Shown one piece after another: positions 43,329 through 55,191 of a stretch of 64,000 bases of DNA. The notes under the pieces were generated by a model. It ran no database searches. It was not told where the DNA came from and saw nothing but the letters and a program-made list of their open reading frames with translations. The translations under genes were made by a program, and so were the position numbers. The stretch is from positions 20,478,030-20,542,029 of the forward strand of contig JAKZAP010000016.1 in the NCBI GenBank assembly GCA_023053575.1, given 5' to 3'. Position 1 is the first letter of the stretch. Each line of letters opens with the position of its first letter. Origin of the DNA: Branchinecta lynchi. Lineage: Eukaryota; Arthropoda; Branchiopoda; Anostraca; Branchinectidae.

Positions 43329-43889
43329 TAAACGTGAACGCGACAGACACCTCGCTCGCCTCTCGGCTCTATGCATATATATTAACATATATTCACGATA
43401 GGAATAAACTACAAATTTTTGTTTTCTGAGGTGAAATAGATCAAATGGGTGTGACACCACGCTTGTATGGAATTACGACGCAACTTAGTCTAGACCCTGA
43501 TCCCGGGTATTCCAAACAGTGGTTACCAAGCGCTTGCTATAGACTACCCAATATTCAAGGACTCGTGGTAGACTGCTCGACACAGTACAACCATGCCAAA
43601 ACTCCGTCTGGGGTATGCCAAACTGTGAGCAACCTGCACAATATCCGTGCCCTTTGGAACGCCCTCTCCGAGAAAACAGTAAACCGTTGATGAGGAGTGG
43701 GCTGACATCCAGTGGAATTGGAACTGGGATGCTGCTGATGCAATTAATGTTTGAAGTTAACCACAAGTCAAATCGTTACACGGACCTGCCAACCGGAGTC
43801 AACTACGGAGCAAATCTACAGGAGAAATCCTTATTTTGCTGCAATTTAATGTAATGTAAAATAATAATAATCTGAAACGTCTACATTGG

Positions 43890-43937
43890 CAGGCCTGAAT
43901 CCAGGAATTTATTTCGAGGGAGGGGGGAGGGTGCCTT

Positions 43938-43971
<34 letters not shown>

Positions 43972-44086
43972 CCTGCTGGTCGGACAAGAAAGTACAAAAA
44001 AACATACAGGGGGAAAAGCCTATAAAAATGATGATTTTTGTATGTTTCGGGGGGGGGGGGTCAACCCCCTACTAGATACGGCCTTG
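43890..44086 (+). mobile_element. hAT-like MITE (CAGGCC...GGCCTTG), 197 bp
   Basis: The ends CAGGCCTGAATCCAGG and AGATACGGCCTTG are flanked by the exact 8-bp duplication TACATTGG (43882-43889, 44087-44094). The interior has a G tract of about 30 bases at 43941-43970. Confidence 0.88.
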
Positions 44087-44589
44087 TACATTGGATTGGG
44101 GTAGGTTCTCCAGACTCGCACTAGCGTACACACGACGTTTGGAATAGCCTACCCCAGAATCAAGGATTAGCCTACATTGTCATCAACAAAACAAAAACGA
44201 AACTTACTGGTCTATTTTCACTATGAACTTCTACTTCACTGGCTTAGCTCTTGAATTATACTAGCTCTATTATATATATTCGACGAGTATCACACTAATT
44301 GCTCCTCTCTTCCAAGCCTTTAGTTTACTCGGACACAAATTCCAAATGTTCTATGTTACTCCTTCCTTGTATATGTCTTGTTTATGAAATGGTGGGAGCA
44401 GTAGGGCTGGTCTCTTCCGACGCATCAACGTTTCTCAGAAGGGTGATGTTGCTGATTTCGTGAAGGGTGATTCATAATGGGGTTGAGTTATACGAGGTGT
44501 GTAAGAAGCCCATTGGTTTGGTAATAAGTCTCACCAGCACACTGGAAAATATTATGTGGGCTAATTGTGTTCAGAGACCAGGTTTCCCC

Positions 44590-44740
44590 GGGTTGTCTGC
44601 GAAACGTCGCGAATCGAAACATCCACTGGCGAAACATCCCCAAAGGCAAATTCTCCCATGTCGAAACGTCTCCAAGACAAAATTTCCCCAACCAAGACGT
44701 CTCCACATAAAATGCACCATGACAAAACGTCCCCGGCTGA
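44590..44740 (-). repeat. GGGGACGTTT minisatellite, degenerate array
   Basis: Plus-strand GAAACGTC, GAAACATCC, AAAACGTCCCC at 15-25-bp spacing; about eight diverged units. Confidence 0.55.
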
Positions 44741-45139
44741 AAATAATAAACCAATTATGACAATTGATTGCTGTAGGACTTCAAGTTTTCCATCAGACCA
44801 AGCCTTTTTTAAAAGCGGATTAATTTAAGACTACGCCATGGGAATATGAGAGTTCTTTTCTTGGTGTAATCACAAATCTGTTGAGCATTCAATTTTTTCG
44901 ATTTTCTGTTATTTTTAACTGGTCAATTTTGTGCTCCGTCTAACTTCATTTTTGTTTGATTCAAAGCTGTGATGGAACTCGCTGAACTCTTTTTTGTCCT
45001 ATATTAATTACAAATTTGTTGTCATTGATTATAAAAGGACCGGTCTTGCCTATACCCCTGCCTCTCACTAAGTTCCTAATAGTTCCGACGTAGGACATTG
45101 AGATTTTTTATTTCGAATTTTTTTTATTTTATGTGAAAG

Positions 45140-45435
45140 GATAAGGAAAATATGGATGGAGATGAGTTAATCATGAAGAAAATTGATGTTGTATGGAATA
45201 GAATGAGAGGAATGAATAGGAAAGTGTTAAAGGAGAGATTGAATGTGGATATAAATATAGATGAATTTTTGTGAGATAATATTAATTTATTTAATTTTTT
45301 AGTTAATTTTTGTAATTTAATTTAATGTTTATAGATCTCTTGCGGATCATTTTAATTTTTGTATGGGAATAAGTTGTAAGAGTAGAGTGTGTTAAGTTTG
45401 GAAATAAATTTTCTCTTCTAAAAAAAAAAAAAAAA
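45140..45435 (+). pseudogene. 3' end of a retroposed transcript, with poly(A) tail
   Basis: A short frame at 45152-45274 (40 codons: MDGDELIMKKIDVVWNRMRG and onward to EFL) is followed by an AT-rich untranslated part, AATAAA at 45403 and an A tail at 45420-45435, 12 nt later. This is the layout of a reverse-transcribed 3' end, either a LINE with a terminal ORF or a processed pseudogene. I do not recognise the protein. Confidence 0.5.
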
Positions 45436-45489
45436 TAGTTCCAACCTTAGTCATTTCTGAAATCTCCAACTTGCGGCACTGCACTTATT

Positions 45490-46957
45490 ATGGCACTTGC
45501 CTTCCGGCCAAGTACCACTTTTCCGTTGGTCTGTCGGTCAGTTCGATGATCGCGAATTAGGGTACTTCCAGATGTGCTAGGACGATAAAGCTCGGTAGGC
45601 ATATCAGAGACCTGACCAAACTAACTTGCAAATAGGTATTTGCCAGAGCCGACCATCGTGGGGGGAGGTGGAGACAGCGGAATCCGGAATTTAGGGGCAT
45701 GCATCGCTTTCGAACAGGTAATCAGATCGTAGTGAAAATTTATATCTGGAAAGACGTCATGTCTCAGATTTCCCAAGCCCTAGGTCCATCATTGACAGAA
45801 CTGGACCGGATTCGTGCACTGTGGTAAGAGTTGGAGGGGGGTTCCGGAATTCTGGTGATCCGGAGTTAAGTTACTTCCAGGTGGGCTAAGACAGTGAAAC
45901 TTGGCAGGCAGATCAGGGACTCGACCAGATTAGCCTGCAAATAGTCAACTTCCCGATCCGACCATCGTGGGGGAGTGGAGGGAGGGAGAATCCGGAATCT
46001 CTAGGTATGTATAACTTTCGAGCGGGTGATCAGATCATAATGAAACTTGATATTTAGAAAGACCACTTGTCACGAATGCCCCTTTTCAAGTCCAGACCGG
46101 ATCCGATGAATTTGGGGGGGGGGGGCAGAGGGGGGCACCGAAAATATTGTTACCCGCTTGGAGTAGAGCGATCGGAATAAAATTTGGTTGGAAGAAAAAG
46201 CACAAGCCCTATGTCCATCAGTTACTGAACTGGACCAGATTCGGGAACTGTGTGTTCGACCATCGGGGGTGGGGGTAGGGAGAGGGATTTCTGAATCCTG
46301 AGGTATGTATAACTTATGAACGGTTGATCGGATCTTAATGAAGCTTGGTAATTGGAAAGATCTCGTGTCTCAAATGTCCCAGTTAAAGTCCGGATCTAAT
46401 CCGAGAATGTTGGGGGGAGGGGAGAACCGGAAACCTTGGCTTGGAAATTAGACCCTTGACAAGATTGGCTTTGAAATTGTCAGTTCCCAGATCCAACCAT
46501 CCCTTAAAGTACTGATCCTAACTGCAAATTACAAAACATGATTATTTTCGCCTCAAGGGTTTTTCAAACAACTGAATTCCTTAAACTACAAACAATACTT
46601 TTGAGTAAAATATACATTTTCGTGCTCCCGATGGGGGCACCATCATTTCTGCTTGAAGAGTTATGATTACAGATGACCAGCGCCCTTAAAGTGCGCATCA
46701 TCACAGCCAAATGCATTACCAAACGATACATGCTCGTACTTTGCGGATAAATATTCCTTCAGCCCAAGCTGACTGCGAATCCGTTTTGCACTGTCAAATA
46801 TGATAAATTCTCATGATTCCCAAGAACCCATGATCATTCTTATCTCAAACGTTTTGCTTACGACCGATCACAACGAACCCACGAATTGACGAATGCCTAC
46901 TTTCATCCTCCGACCCAGGCTTGCAAGTGCCACATGAACTTCCAGCTCTTGTTTTTG
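45490..46957 (+). repeat. GGCACTTG-hairpin interspersed repeat
   Basis: Plus copy from TGGCACTTGCCTTCCGGCCA to CAAGTGCCACATGAACTTCC followed by AGCTCTTG, with about five internal G-rich units, like 29690-31010. Confidence 0.75.
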
Positions 46958-46995
46958 TTTATTTGTTAAGACCAAGGCGAACTACTGAATCTATG

Positions 46996-47540
46996 CTTTC
47001 GGACGTTTCGCTATTGGTATGTTTTATCATGGGGACGTTTCGCGATGGGGACATTTTGCCAAGGCTTTCCGGGGTGGAACTCGATTGTTAAGCCTATATA
47101 TGACGAATCTCGTGCTTATTTTCTTCGTTGGGTTCATCTAGGCAGACCCCTGCTTGGGCTACTAAGTGATCTAATGAAAGCCTCGAGAGCTTAATTTAAA
47201 ATAACTTTGAAGTGGTGTAGAGTAAATGAATGTGTTATCCGGGCTGAATGCCTGGCGTCTTATTTTTCGGTTGGGAAACACCATTTCTGGTCGCTTGTTA
47301 AGGTATGCGTGGTTCACAGTCTGCTTCATTGCCTCTTTCGTTGGACGGTGTGTCCGGTGGAGATAGCATTGCGAACCTGTGGAGTGCTTTGTTTAAAACT
47401 CTGTTTAGTTCGGTGCCTTCCTCGTTGACCGGTGTCAATGACCTTTGCCTCGGCTTGCCGTTTTAATTTTGCCAAGGAGACGTTTTGCCATGGGGAAGTT
47501 TCGCTGGGGACGTTTTTTCGTCAGGACGTTGCACAACATC
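46996..47540 (+). repeat. Two GGGGACGTTT minisatellite patches
   Basis: GGACGTTTCGC, TGGGGACGTTTCGCGATGGG and GGGGACATTTTGCC at 46996-47075, then GGAGACGTTTTGCC, GGGGAAGTTTCGC and GGGGACGTTTT at 47468-47520. The sequence between has no recognisable gene. Confidence 0.55.
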
Positions 47541-48019
47541 GGGACGGAAAATCCGGTCCGTAACCGCCCGACCCTGATCGTCTGTCCGAAGCCTAACTAG
47601 GGGGGCTGGCAGTGACCAAATATGAAGAACGTCAAAATATGGTCTTCGCCGTCCGCGCGAGTCCAAGCAAACTATGTGTGTTATCGTCAGCTTAGTTTTT
47701 GATCAGTTCCGTTAGATTCCCCGTTTCCTTTTCTGAAGAGTCTAATCGGAAACATTCTAGCATTTACAATATCTAGGTATGGCAATGGAAGGCGCTAGTT
47801 CATATCAGTATCTCTCTGTCGGCCGTTGATCGTCCAGTGGTGCGATCCCCCAGACCCCCATCCCTTGCTTCGCGTCGGCACGATCTCACAATTAAATTCG
47901 GACCAAAATGCCTTACCTCGCAAATGCACCGTGATCCTGCCACCCGGAAATGAAAGAAGAATGGATACTCGCCCAACAAGGAGTATTTCAAGGGCAGCTA
48001 AGAAAGCTCAGATAATGAA

Positions 48020-48175
48020 TCCGCCCGCTCATAGCACTGAACGCTATTTAACTCATTTGTGCCTTTTTTGTATCCGTAATTTTAATGTGAATTAACCCAA
48101 TTGTAATTTGACAATCCCGTGCATTTTGTTTTGTCAGAATTTTGGAAATAAATGAACTGAATAAAAAAAAAAAAT
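48020..48175 (+). pseudogene. LINE 3' stub with A tail
   Basis: Encodes STERYLTHLCLFCIRNFNVN and a stop, the diverged C-terminus of the 12071-type RT, then GGAAATAAATGAACTG and an A run ending at about 48173. Confidence 0.65.
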
Positions 48176-48279
48176 TGTCACACATCTAAGACCTTTACTT
48201 TCATTGATTCTTGCTTTAACCCGCAGGATCCCACGTTTGAACAAAATATCTAAATCCCTGCGAGCTATCGAGACCGGGC

Positions 48280-48410
48280 GGGATTGCCGACGAAACATCC
48301 CCGTGACAAAACGTCCCCGGTGAAACTTCCCTGTGACGAAACGTCCCCGTGGCAAAACGTCCCCATGCCAAAACTTCTCCACGGCAAAGCATCCCCGCGG
48401 CGAAACGTCC
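48280..48410 (-). repeat. GGGGACGTTT minisatellite, about seven units
   Basis: Plus strand repeats of GAAACGTCCCCGTGGCAAAA at 17-22-bp spacing. It is the best-preserved array of this family in the window. Confidence 0.7.
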
Positions 48411-49102
48411 CAAAGCATAGATTTTCCAGTTCGCCTCGATCATCAAGTGCATGATCGATGTAAAACAACTTCAAAGTGTCATCACAGATGTGGGAACATT
48501 CCTTATAAGCAGGAAAGATCGGACATGGGACCGGTTGGTTCATAAATGTATTTTTTCTAAATAAAATATTTTGTGTAATATGCCTTGCAATGGACTATAG
48601 CTGATCAGTTCTAGGTCTTTTAAAGCAACGTGCACAATCTGACGAGCACCAGTGAGTATGCTCCTCAGAGGAAAGGGGAAGCCTGCTGTGGTTCAAAGAG
48701 AGTCAAACACGGAGAATGCAAAAATTTGCGTACTGCCATTATATACAAATGACATGGGAAGCGAGGAAACGAAAGCGGATAGAAAGATTACTTCGGTAGA
48801 GAGACACAGTAAATCTAGGTAGACGGGTTTGATCCTTCAGTAAAATCCTTTAATGATAAATATCACCAAATTAAATATCAAATAAAAGCGAGATCAGTGA
48901 GTTATATTGGAGCGTAAACTAACACACCAAGAAGCGAATTAAAAATCGAAAACTGACAAATTACTAAATCTTTGCGCTTTCTTTAAGAAATAGCTATAGC
49001 TATAGCCACTTTGGTTTGTTTGTGCGCTATCGGTTAAACGCTGAAGAACTGATCTGTAATCTGTAATCAGTAATCTCATAGCGATGAAAAAAAGAATCTG
49101 TA

Positions 49103-49240
49103 GCCGGGGACATTTTGTCATGGGTACGTTTCTGCAGGGGACGTTTCGCCACAGGGACATTTTGTCGTGGGTACGTTTCGTGGGACCGTGTTGTAATGGG
49201 GACGTTCTAACAGGGGACGTTTCGGATGGGGACGTTTCGC
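49103..49240 (+). repeat. GGGGACGTTT minisatellite
   Basis: About seven diverged units such as GGGGACATTTTGTCATGGG and GGGGACGTTTCGCCAC. Confidence 0.65.
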
Positions 49241-49499
49241 TTATAACCGTTAAACATTTTTTTTTTAACCCAAATTTTATATGTTACATTCTGAATCCGC
49301 TAAAGCGACATCTCAATAATCTTTGCACTTGCCAGTATACACTAGTTTCCATGCGGAATATGCTCCCATCGAGCGGTCGCATATCGTGCTGTTGATGTGT
49401 AAAACGGGTTTTCTCAATCTTGCTCAGGTTTTGCTAGAAGTCAATGGGTCTGTGAAAAGACATAAAACAGCCAAAGCTATGGATAGTTTCTTAATTATG

Positions 49500-49670
49500 G
49501 GGGAACCTCCCCCCCCCCCCCTAAATGTTGTCGGCCAGTTGGTGAAAAAAAAATACCACGAGTCTGCGCAAAGCACGATTTTTCGTAAAAACAGTCGATA
49601 TTTTAGTCGATTTTTCTTAAAAACAGTCGGTTTTTCTGAGTATCAGTCGATTTTTCGTCAACAGTAGTTC
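49500..49670 (+). mobile_element. Truncated relative of the 18871-19212 hAT-like MITE
   Basis: C tract, GTTGTCGGCCAGTTGGT, then AAAACAGTCGATTTTTC-type units as in 18900-19150; no terminal repeats are left. It abuts the next repeat at 49671. Confidence 0.55.
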
Positions 49671-50640
49671 TTGGGATCCCAAAATGTAAGTGGAGGGATA
49701 CCTATGACATCGCAAAAGTAGTCGGTCTGTCGTCCGTCCGTCTGTTAGCACGATAACTCTCGAAGGGGTTGAGATATTTTGATCAAACTTGGCAAGAGGA
49801 CTTTTTAGGTCAAAGTACAGGTCAAGTTCGAAGATGGGCTATGGAACCCTATATTTAGGGGTTGGGGAGGGGTTTGAAATTAAGGGGAACAAAAGATATT
49901 TTTTTTTTGAATGAAGGGTAAGGAGACATGCTGAATTCGAATTTTTGTGCCCGGAATCCGGCGAAAACCGGAAAATTTGTGAAAAGTAAAAGTTTAATCT
50001 GAAGTTTATTAGATGTTCAGTTCAAGGTCAAGGAGACGTGCTGAGTACAAATATGAAAATTATTTTCTCGACGGACAATTAGTTCGGCCGGAATCCGGCC
50101 AAAATCGGAGAATTCGTTTGAAGTAAAAGTCTTATTTAAATTCGATAAAATGTTCCATATGCGGGTAAGAAGACATGCTGAATCTGTACATGACATTCAT
50201 ATTCTCACCGGAAGTATAGATCGCTCGGAATCCGGCTGAAACCGGAAAATTTGTTAAAAGTAAAAGTTTAATCTGAAGTTAATTAAGGTTCGATGTAGGG
50301 GCAAGAAGACATGCTGAATTAATTTGTTAGCTTTAATTTTTGCCAGAAAAGTAGTTTGTCCGGAATCCGGCCGAAACCGGAAGTTGGGCAGAAGTAAGGA
50401 AGGAAAGAGATACGACGTAGGGTATAGGGTAAACCATCTGTTGAATCCATACCTGAATATTTGACAGCGCAAAATGGATAACTGAATATATCTGAACTTG
50501 GTGAAATTCAGGCGTATCCGATTTGCACTGTCAAATGCGAACTTGGTCTTCTCCGAGTATTACCATTGGCCTTAATCAATTTCTAAATTTTAAAAGTAAA
50601 AATGTTTAAGAAGTCTCTTGAAGACCGAATTTATACAAGA
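49671..50640 (+). repeat. GGGATCCC-type interspersed repeat, right end lost
   Basis: Starts TTCTTGGGATCCCAAAATG; the internal units are present. The right end stops near 50640, where a GGCACTTG-type repeat takes over. Confidence 0.72.
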
Positions 50641-50649
50641 CCAAATTGT

Positions 50650-51645
50650 CGAGTCCCTAATCATTGAGCCCCCCCCCCCCCCCAATCATTGTGGCTCGGT
50701 CCCTAACACACTTGCCGAATTTCATTGTCCAAGTGCATCCTTAACTCGCGATCACCGGAATTCCGGGAAACCCCCTCTAACTCCAACCCAACCATCCACA
50801 GTGCGCCAATCCAGCCCAAATGACCATTCTCAAGCCAATCCGTTTGGTTCCCTGATAAGCCTGCCAAGTTTCATCGTCCCAGCAAATCTGGAAGTACTTT
50901 AAACCTTAGACACCTGAACAATGAAACCATACTTGTACAATGCATTTACAGACATGGCCACGGAGAGCAGTCTTCTCCTGAGCGTGACGTTTTCAAAATA
51001 GGGATGTTCGTTTCCGGAGGTTTGCACATGCAGACTCCGGGACAAAAGGCGCAATTCGTTCAAATCTTGTACAGCGCTGGCCGGATCGTCTTGGAATTTC
51101 TTCTAGATCTACATTTGAGCTTAACTGGTTAAAAATATTTCCAGAAGAAGGGTTGATTTGGGGACATTTGTTCATTTCTAAAATTGTTCGGTGTTGAAAT
51201 AATGACAGAAACAAAATGGAGCAAAAATCATAGCTTGGAAACACTATTTCATATTTGGATTGGTTTTTCTGCAGGCAATGTTAACGGAAGTCATACAGAT
51301 AGGGATGATACTTGGTACTCTTCATTGAGGTTTCCTTTAACCCCAACTCCATCCACAGTCGTCGAATCCAGTCCGGACATGCGAGGCATGTGTTCTTTCC
51401 AAATATCAAGTTTCGTTCAGATCCGATCACCCGTTCGAAAGTTACGCATGCCTCAATACTCCAGATTCCCCTCCCTCCACTCCCCCCACAATGGTCGAAT
51501 CGTGAAAGTGACTACTTGCAAGTCAGTTTGGTCGGATCCTTGATAAGCCTGCCAAGCTTCATCGTCCTAGCACATCTGGAAGTACCCTAACTCGCAATCA
51601 CCGGACCGACCGACCGACCGATGGAAAAGTGATCGGTATGTGACG
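50650..51645 (-). repeat. GGCACTTG-type interspersed repeat, truncated
   Basis: C-rich on plus, with CAAGTTTCATCGTCC, GATCCGATCACCCG and CCCCTCCCTCCAC boxes, and ending in GACCGACCGACCGACCGATG near 51600. Neither hairpin terminus is present. Confidence 0.65.
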
Positions 51646-51654
51646 ACCTATGAC

Positions 51655-51715
51655 CTTTTGTGATGGGGCATTTCGCCACGGATACGTTTTGTCATGGGGA
51701 CGTTTCGCCGACAAC
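51655..51715 (+). repeat. GGGGACGTTT minisatellite, short patch
   Basis: TGTGATGGGGCATTTCGCC, then TACGTTTTGTC and ATGGGGACGTTTCGCCG, directly after the truncated end of the preceding repeat. Confidence 0.55.
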
Positions 51716-52034
51716 CCATTATTCATTGGGACAGGCAGTGCACGATACATTATCCTCTCTTTAAGAAATTTGGCTTCGGCCTATCCTATTGTTAAAGAAG
51801 AATTTCGGAGCAATGAATTAAAAGAAATAAATAATAACAAATATTCAGCTGCATCTTCTATATTTATTATTAGTGTGCAACTACTACATTACTATATTTG
51901 TATATCTATTTGTATTGCTCTTGTCTAATTTTCTTGTTATGGTCTATTTTTTATCTATTGAGTTCATGGTAACTTGCTGATTTTTGTCTGACTATTTTTA
52001 ATGTCAAGTCATGTTTTATGACCTTTGTCGTGTA

Positions 52035-52222
52035 CAGGCACGTATCCAGGAATTTATTTCGGGGGGGGGGGGGGGGGGGGGTTGCCTTTCGGCGGGGTTT
52101 TGCCTGCTAGTCGGACAAAAAAGTACAAAAAAACACATAGATCAGAGGGAAAAGCCTATAAAAATGATTATTTTTCGATGTTTCGGGGCGGGGGGGGGGG
52201 GTCCCCCCTCGATACGGCCTTG
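52035..52222 (+). mobile_element. hAT-like MITE (CAGGCACG...GGCCTTG), 188 bp
   Basis: The ends CAGGCACGTATCCAGG and GATACGGCCTTG have flanks GTCGTGTA (52027-52034) and GTCGTGTC (52223-52230), an 8-bp duplication with one mismatch. It shares AAAAGCCTATAAAAATGAT with the copy at 43890. Contains G tracts. Confidence 0.82.
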
Positions 52223-52528
52223 GTCGTGTCCATTTTCCTGCTCCGCTGTCGCCTTCTGCACATTGGAACTCTGAGAAAAAAATCATTTTATTCTTGGTAT
52301 TTAAAATTGTAAAAGACAACATATTCGTTTATTCCGGGATTCGTTCCAGGATGATTTGGCTTTCCCGCTCAACTGTGGGCATTTTGAACCGTGGGCATTT
52401 TGGTCGTGAGTATTCTGAGCATAGGCATGGTGGGCGTGGTCAGAAAATCTTGGCATTGTGGGCGTGGTCAGAAAATCTTGGTCATTGTAGGAACCATCCG
52501 GCCTAAAATACAACGAATCTAAATGTAA

Positions 52529-53412
52529 CAGCCAATGTGATAGTCGATTATGGGGTAAGAAGACATGCTAAACACCATGGTGAAAACCATTTCTCACCGG
52601 ACAAGTAGTTCGCCCGGAATCCGGCCAAAACCAGAAAGTTTGTTAAAAGTAATAGTTTTATTTGAACTTGATCGGATGTTCGATTTAGGGGTAGAAAGAC
52701 ATGCTGAACACGATTATTAAAACCATTTACTCGCCGGTCAAGTAGTTACCCCGGAATTCGGCCAAATCCAGAAAATTTGTCAAAAGCATAAGTCTTATTT
52801 GTAGTTGATTAGATTCCGATTTAGGGGTAAGAAGAGATGCTGAATCCACACATGACACTCGTTTTCTTTTACCCCGACGCATGGTTCGCCTGGAATCCGG
52901 CCGAAACCGAACAATTTGTCATGAGTTAAAGCTTTATTTGAAGTAGATTAGATGTTCGATATAGGGGTAAAGAGATACGATGAATTCGTTTTTGAGCTTT
53001 GTTATTTGTTCGGAAAAGTAGTTCCCGAATTCGGCAGAAACCGGAAATTTGGCAGAAGTAAGCTAAGGCAGGAAGTTTCGATCAGTTTCGTCAAAACAAA
53101 TATGACTTATAGGGGTAAACACACATGCTGAATCAATGTCTGAACTTGGTTTTCTCAGATGATTAGCTATTTGGCCTTAATCTGTTTCTGAATTTTTGTA
53201 GTAAAAATGCTGAAGGAGTCTGGAGAAGACAGGACTTTCGGAGGGGGGGTTGCCTGTGGGTCGGACAAAAAAGTACTAAAGAGACATAGATTCGAGGGAA
53301 AAGCCTGTAAAAATGATGATTTTTGCATGTTTCGGGGGGGGGGGGTCAACCCCCTAACCCCCTCCCCCCTGGATACGGCCTTGGATCCCATCGAAACCTT
53401 TGGTCTTGTTTC
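52529..53412 (+). repeat. GGGATCCC-type repeat, left end missing, with MITE remnant
   Basis: Internal units run to GATCCCATCGAAACC and GGTCTTGTTTC. A fourth, left-truncated copy of the CAGGCC hAT-like MITE (about 53225-53383) sits before the right terminus and has replaced part of it. Confidence 0.7.
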
Positions 53413-53469
53413 ATTTTCGGGTACGTTTCACAGAGAAGCCAGATATGAATGAAGTCCAATTGTGTCGAG

Positions 53470-54650
53470 AGTTTTTAAAACCCAATATAAATATTTGCCG
53501 CGTTTAATCCATAGCTGACAAATTTTGATATGAACTGGGTGACCCCCTGCACGATTAAAACAAAACCTTTTTGTGCGAAGAAATTGGTTTCTTTAAAATT
53601 ACTATTTGGTGCGCACTGGTTCACGCGCAAATCTCAAACGGGGGTTGAACTAGGTGACTACCCGCAGGGTTAACCTTTTTGTCCTGGCATCTGAACCAAT
53701 TTGGCATACACAATGAGTCAGTGGGGCTTGGAGTTTTTAAACCCATTATAAATATTTGCCACGTTAATCCACAAATTTTGATATGAACTGTGTGACTCCC
53801 GGCACGATTAAAACAAAACTTATTTGTGCTAAGAAATTAGTTTCTTCAAAATTACGATTTGGTTCGCACTGGTTCAGGCCCAAATCTTAAATTGGGGTTG
53901 AACTAGGTGATTACCCGCAGGGTTACCCTTTTTGTCCTGGCATCTGAACCAATTTGGCATACACAATGATTCAGTGGTCTTGGAGTTTTTAAAACCCAAT
54001 ATAAATATTTGCCACGTTAATACACAAATTTTGATATGAACTGGGTGACTCCCGGCACAATTAAAACAAAACTTATTTGTGCTAAAAAATTAGTTTCTTC
54101 AAAATTACGATTTGGTTCGCACTGGTTCACGCGCAAATCTCAAATGGGGGTTGAACTAGGAGACTACCCGCAGGGTCAGTGTTGCCACTCGACCGGCATC
54201 GCTTCGCGGTGCCGGCCTCGTCAAAAAGCGGCATTTCCGCGGTATCCTTCAACCAAAATGCGGTAAAATTCGGGTCATGCGCAAAATTCTCGAAAGTGTC
54301 CATAGTCAATGGTCTCCCACGGAACAAGCTGCCGACTAGGGTCAATAATTAAGGTCCGTAGTTGACTTCCGTGAATCAACGTAGCTTTGAAATTCCTGCT
54401 TTTCTTGCCAGACTAAAGACAAACAACTTCAGTTGGACAAATTAAGTACGGGAACAAAAGCGGTATAAAAAGCCATTTCGCGGCGTAAATGCGGTATGCG
54501 GCACACTAAAAATTTTATGCGGCATTTTCCTCGGAATCGCGGCATTATGCCGCGAAATGCGGCATAAGTGGCAACACTGCGCAGGGTTGACCTTTTTGTC
54601 TTGGCATCTGAACCAATTTGGCATACACAATGAGTCAGTGGGGCTTGGAG
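53470..54650 (+). repeat. Tandem satellite, period about 250-260 bp, about four units
   Basis: Landmarks recur: ATAAATATTTGCC near 53487, 53749 and 54001; GGTTGAACTAGG; and GGCATCTGAACCAATTTGGC near 53678, 53940 and 54603. The third unit is split by the hAT-like MITE at 54177-54579. Confidence 0.85.
54177..54579 (+). mobile_element. hAT-like MITE (CAGTGTTGCCACT...), 403 bp
   Basis: Perfect 13-bp inverted termini CAGTGTTGCCACT and AGTGGCAACACTG are flanked by the exact 8-bp duplication CGCAGGGT (54169-54176, 54580-54587). Because the host is a tandem repeat, the undisturbed target can be read from the neighbouring units (ACCCGCAGGGTT), which confirms the insertion. The interior has GCGGCAT-type short repeats and no frame for transposase. 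Confidence 0.93.
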
Positions 54651-54988
54651 TCTCTGGCCTCCGCTCCCATTTCTGACATCCTGAGTGATTAAGAAGTGAC
54701 TCTCGAGAGCGGGGTTTAAACCAGATTGAAAGCCTAACCTTCATGTTATGAATTCATTTCGCAAATTACGCGAAATGGAGTCAGTGTTGGCCAATCCTGT
54801 CAAAATTCCCCTCAGTTAACCTGTTGTCGAGTCAGCGCACAAATTTGCTTATCGAACATTTCCCCAGAATCAACGTTTGTCGAACGAATATCAAGGGACG
54901 AAACGGGTACAGCTCCATTCAGAGTTGAATCAACAGATTACAGAGTAAGAAGTGTATTCTTGGTTATTTGTGAAATTGAACGAGAGCG

Positions 54989-55191
54989 ATGGAGAAGAAA
55001 GAAGTAAAGTACCAGCAACAACCAACGGAGAAGAAAGAGGTGAAGTACGAAAAGAAGATTACAACTGAGGATCAGCCAAATGTTGAAATTAGTGGAGAAA
55101 CTCAGCCGAAGGTCCAAATTAGCAAAGAAACGCAGCCGATTATCCAGCAGAGGACTGAATCGAAATTGGGAGATACAGCGGAAGGACCAAA
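54989..55191 (+). CDS. Gene 3 exon 1: small hydrophilic K/E/Q-rich protein
   Basis: ATG in context GAGCGATGG, 67 codons and a donor CCAAA then GTAAGT (phase 2). The peptide contains a repeated EKKEVKY (residues 2-8 and 14-20) and a repeated QPxVxISxETQP (about 29-50), no Cys or Trp, and scarcely any hydrophobic runs. Composition is that of a hydrophilin or other disordered stress-type protein, but I do not recognise a family. The unread alternative that the frame ends at its own TAA (68 codons) cannot be excluded. It is divergent from gene 1 and on the other strand. Confidence 0.6.

Noticed and set aside
43941..43970. Long G run as a sequencing artefact only
   Set aside because: Its exact length is doubtful, but related G tracts occur at the same place in other copies of the MITE, so the tract itself is real.
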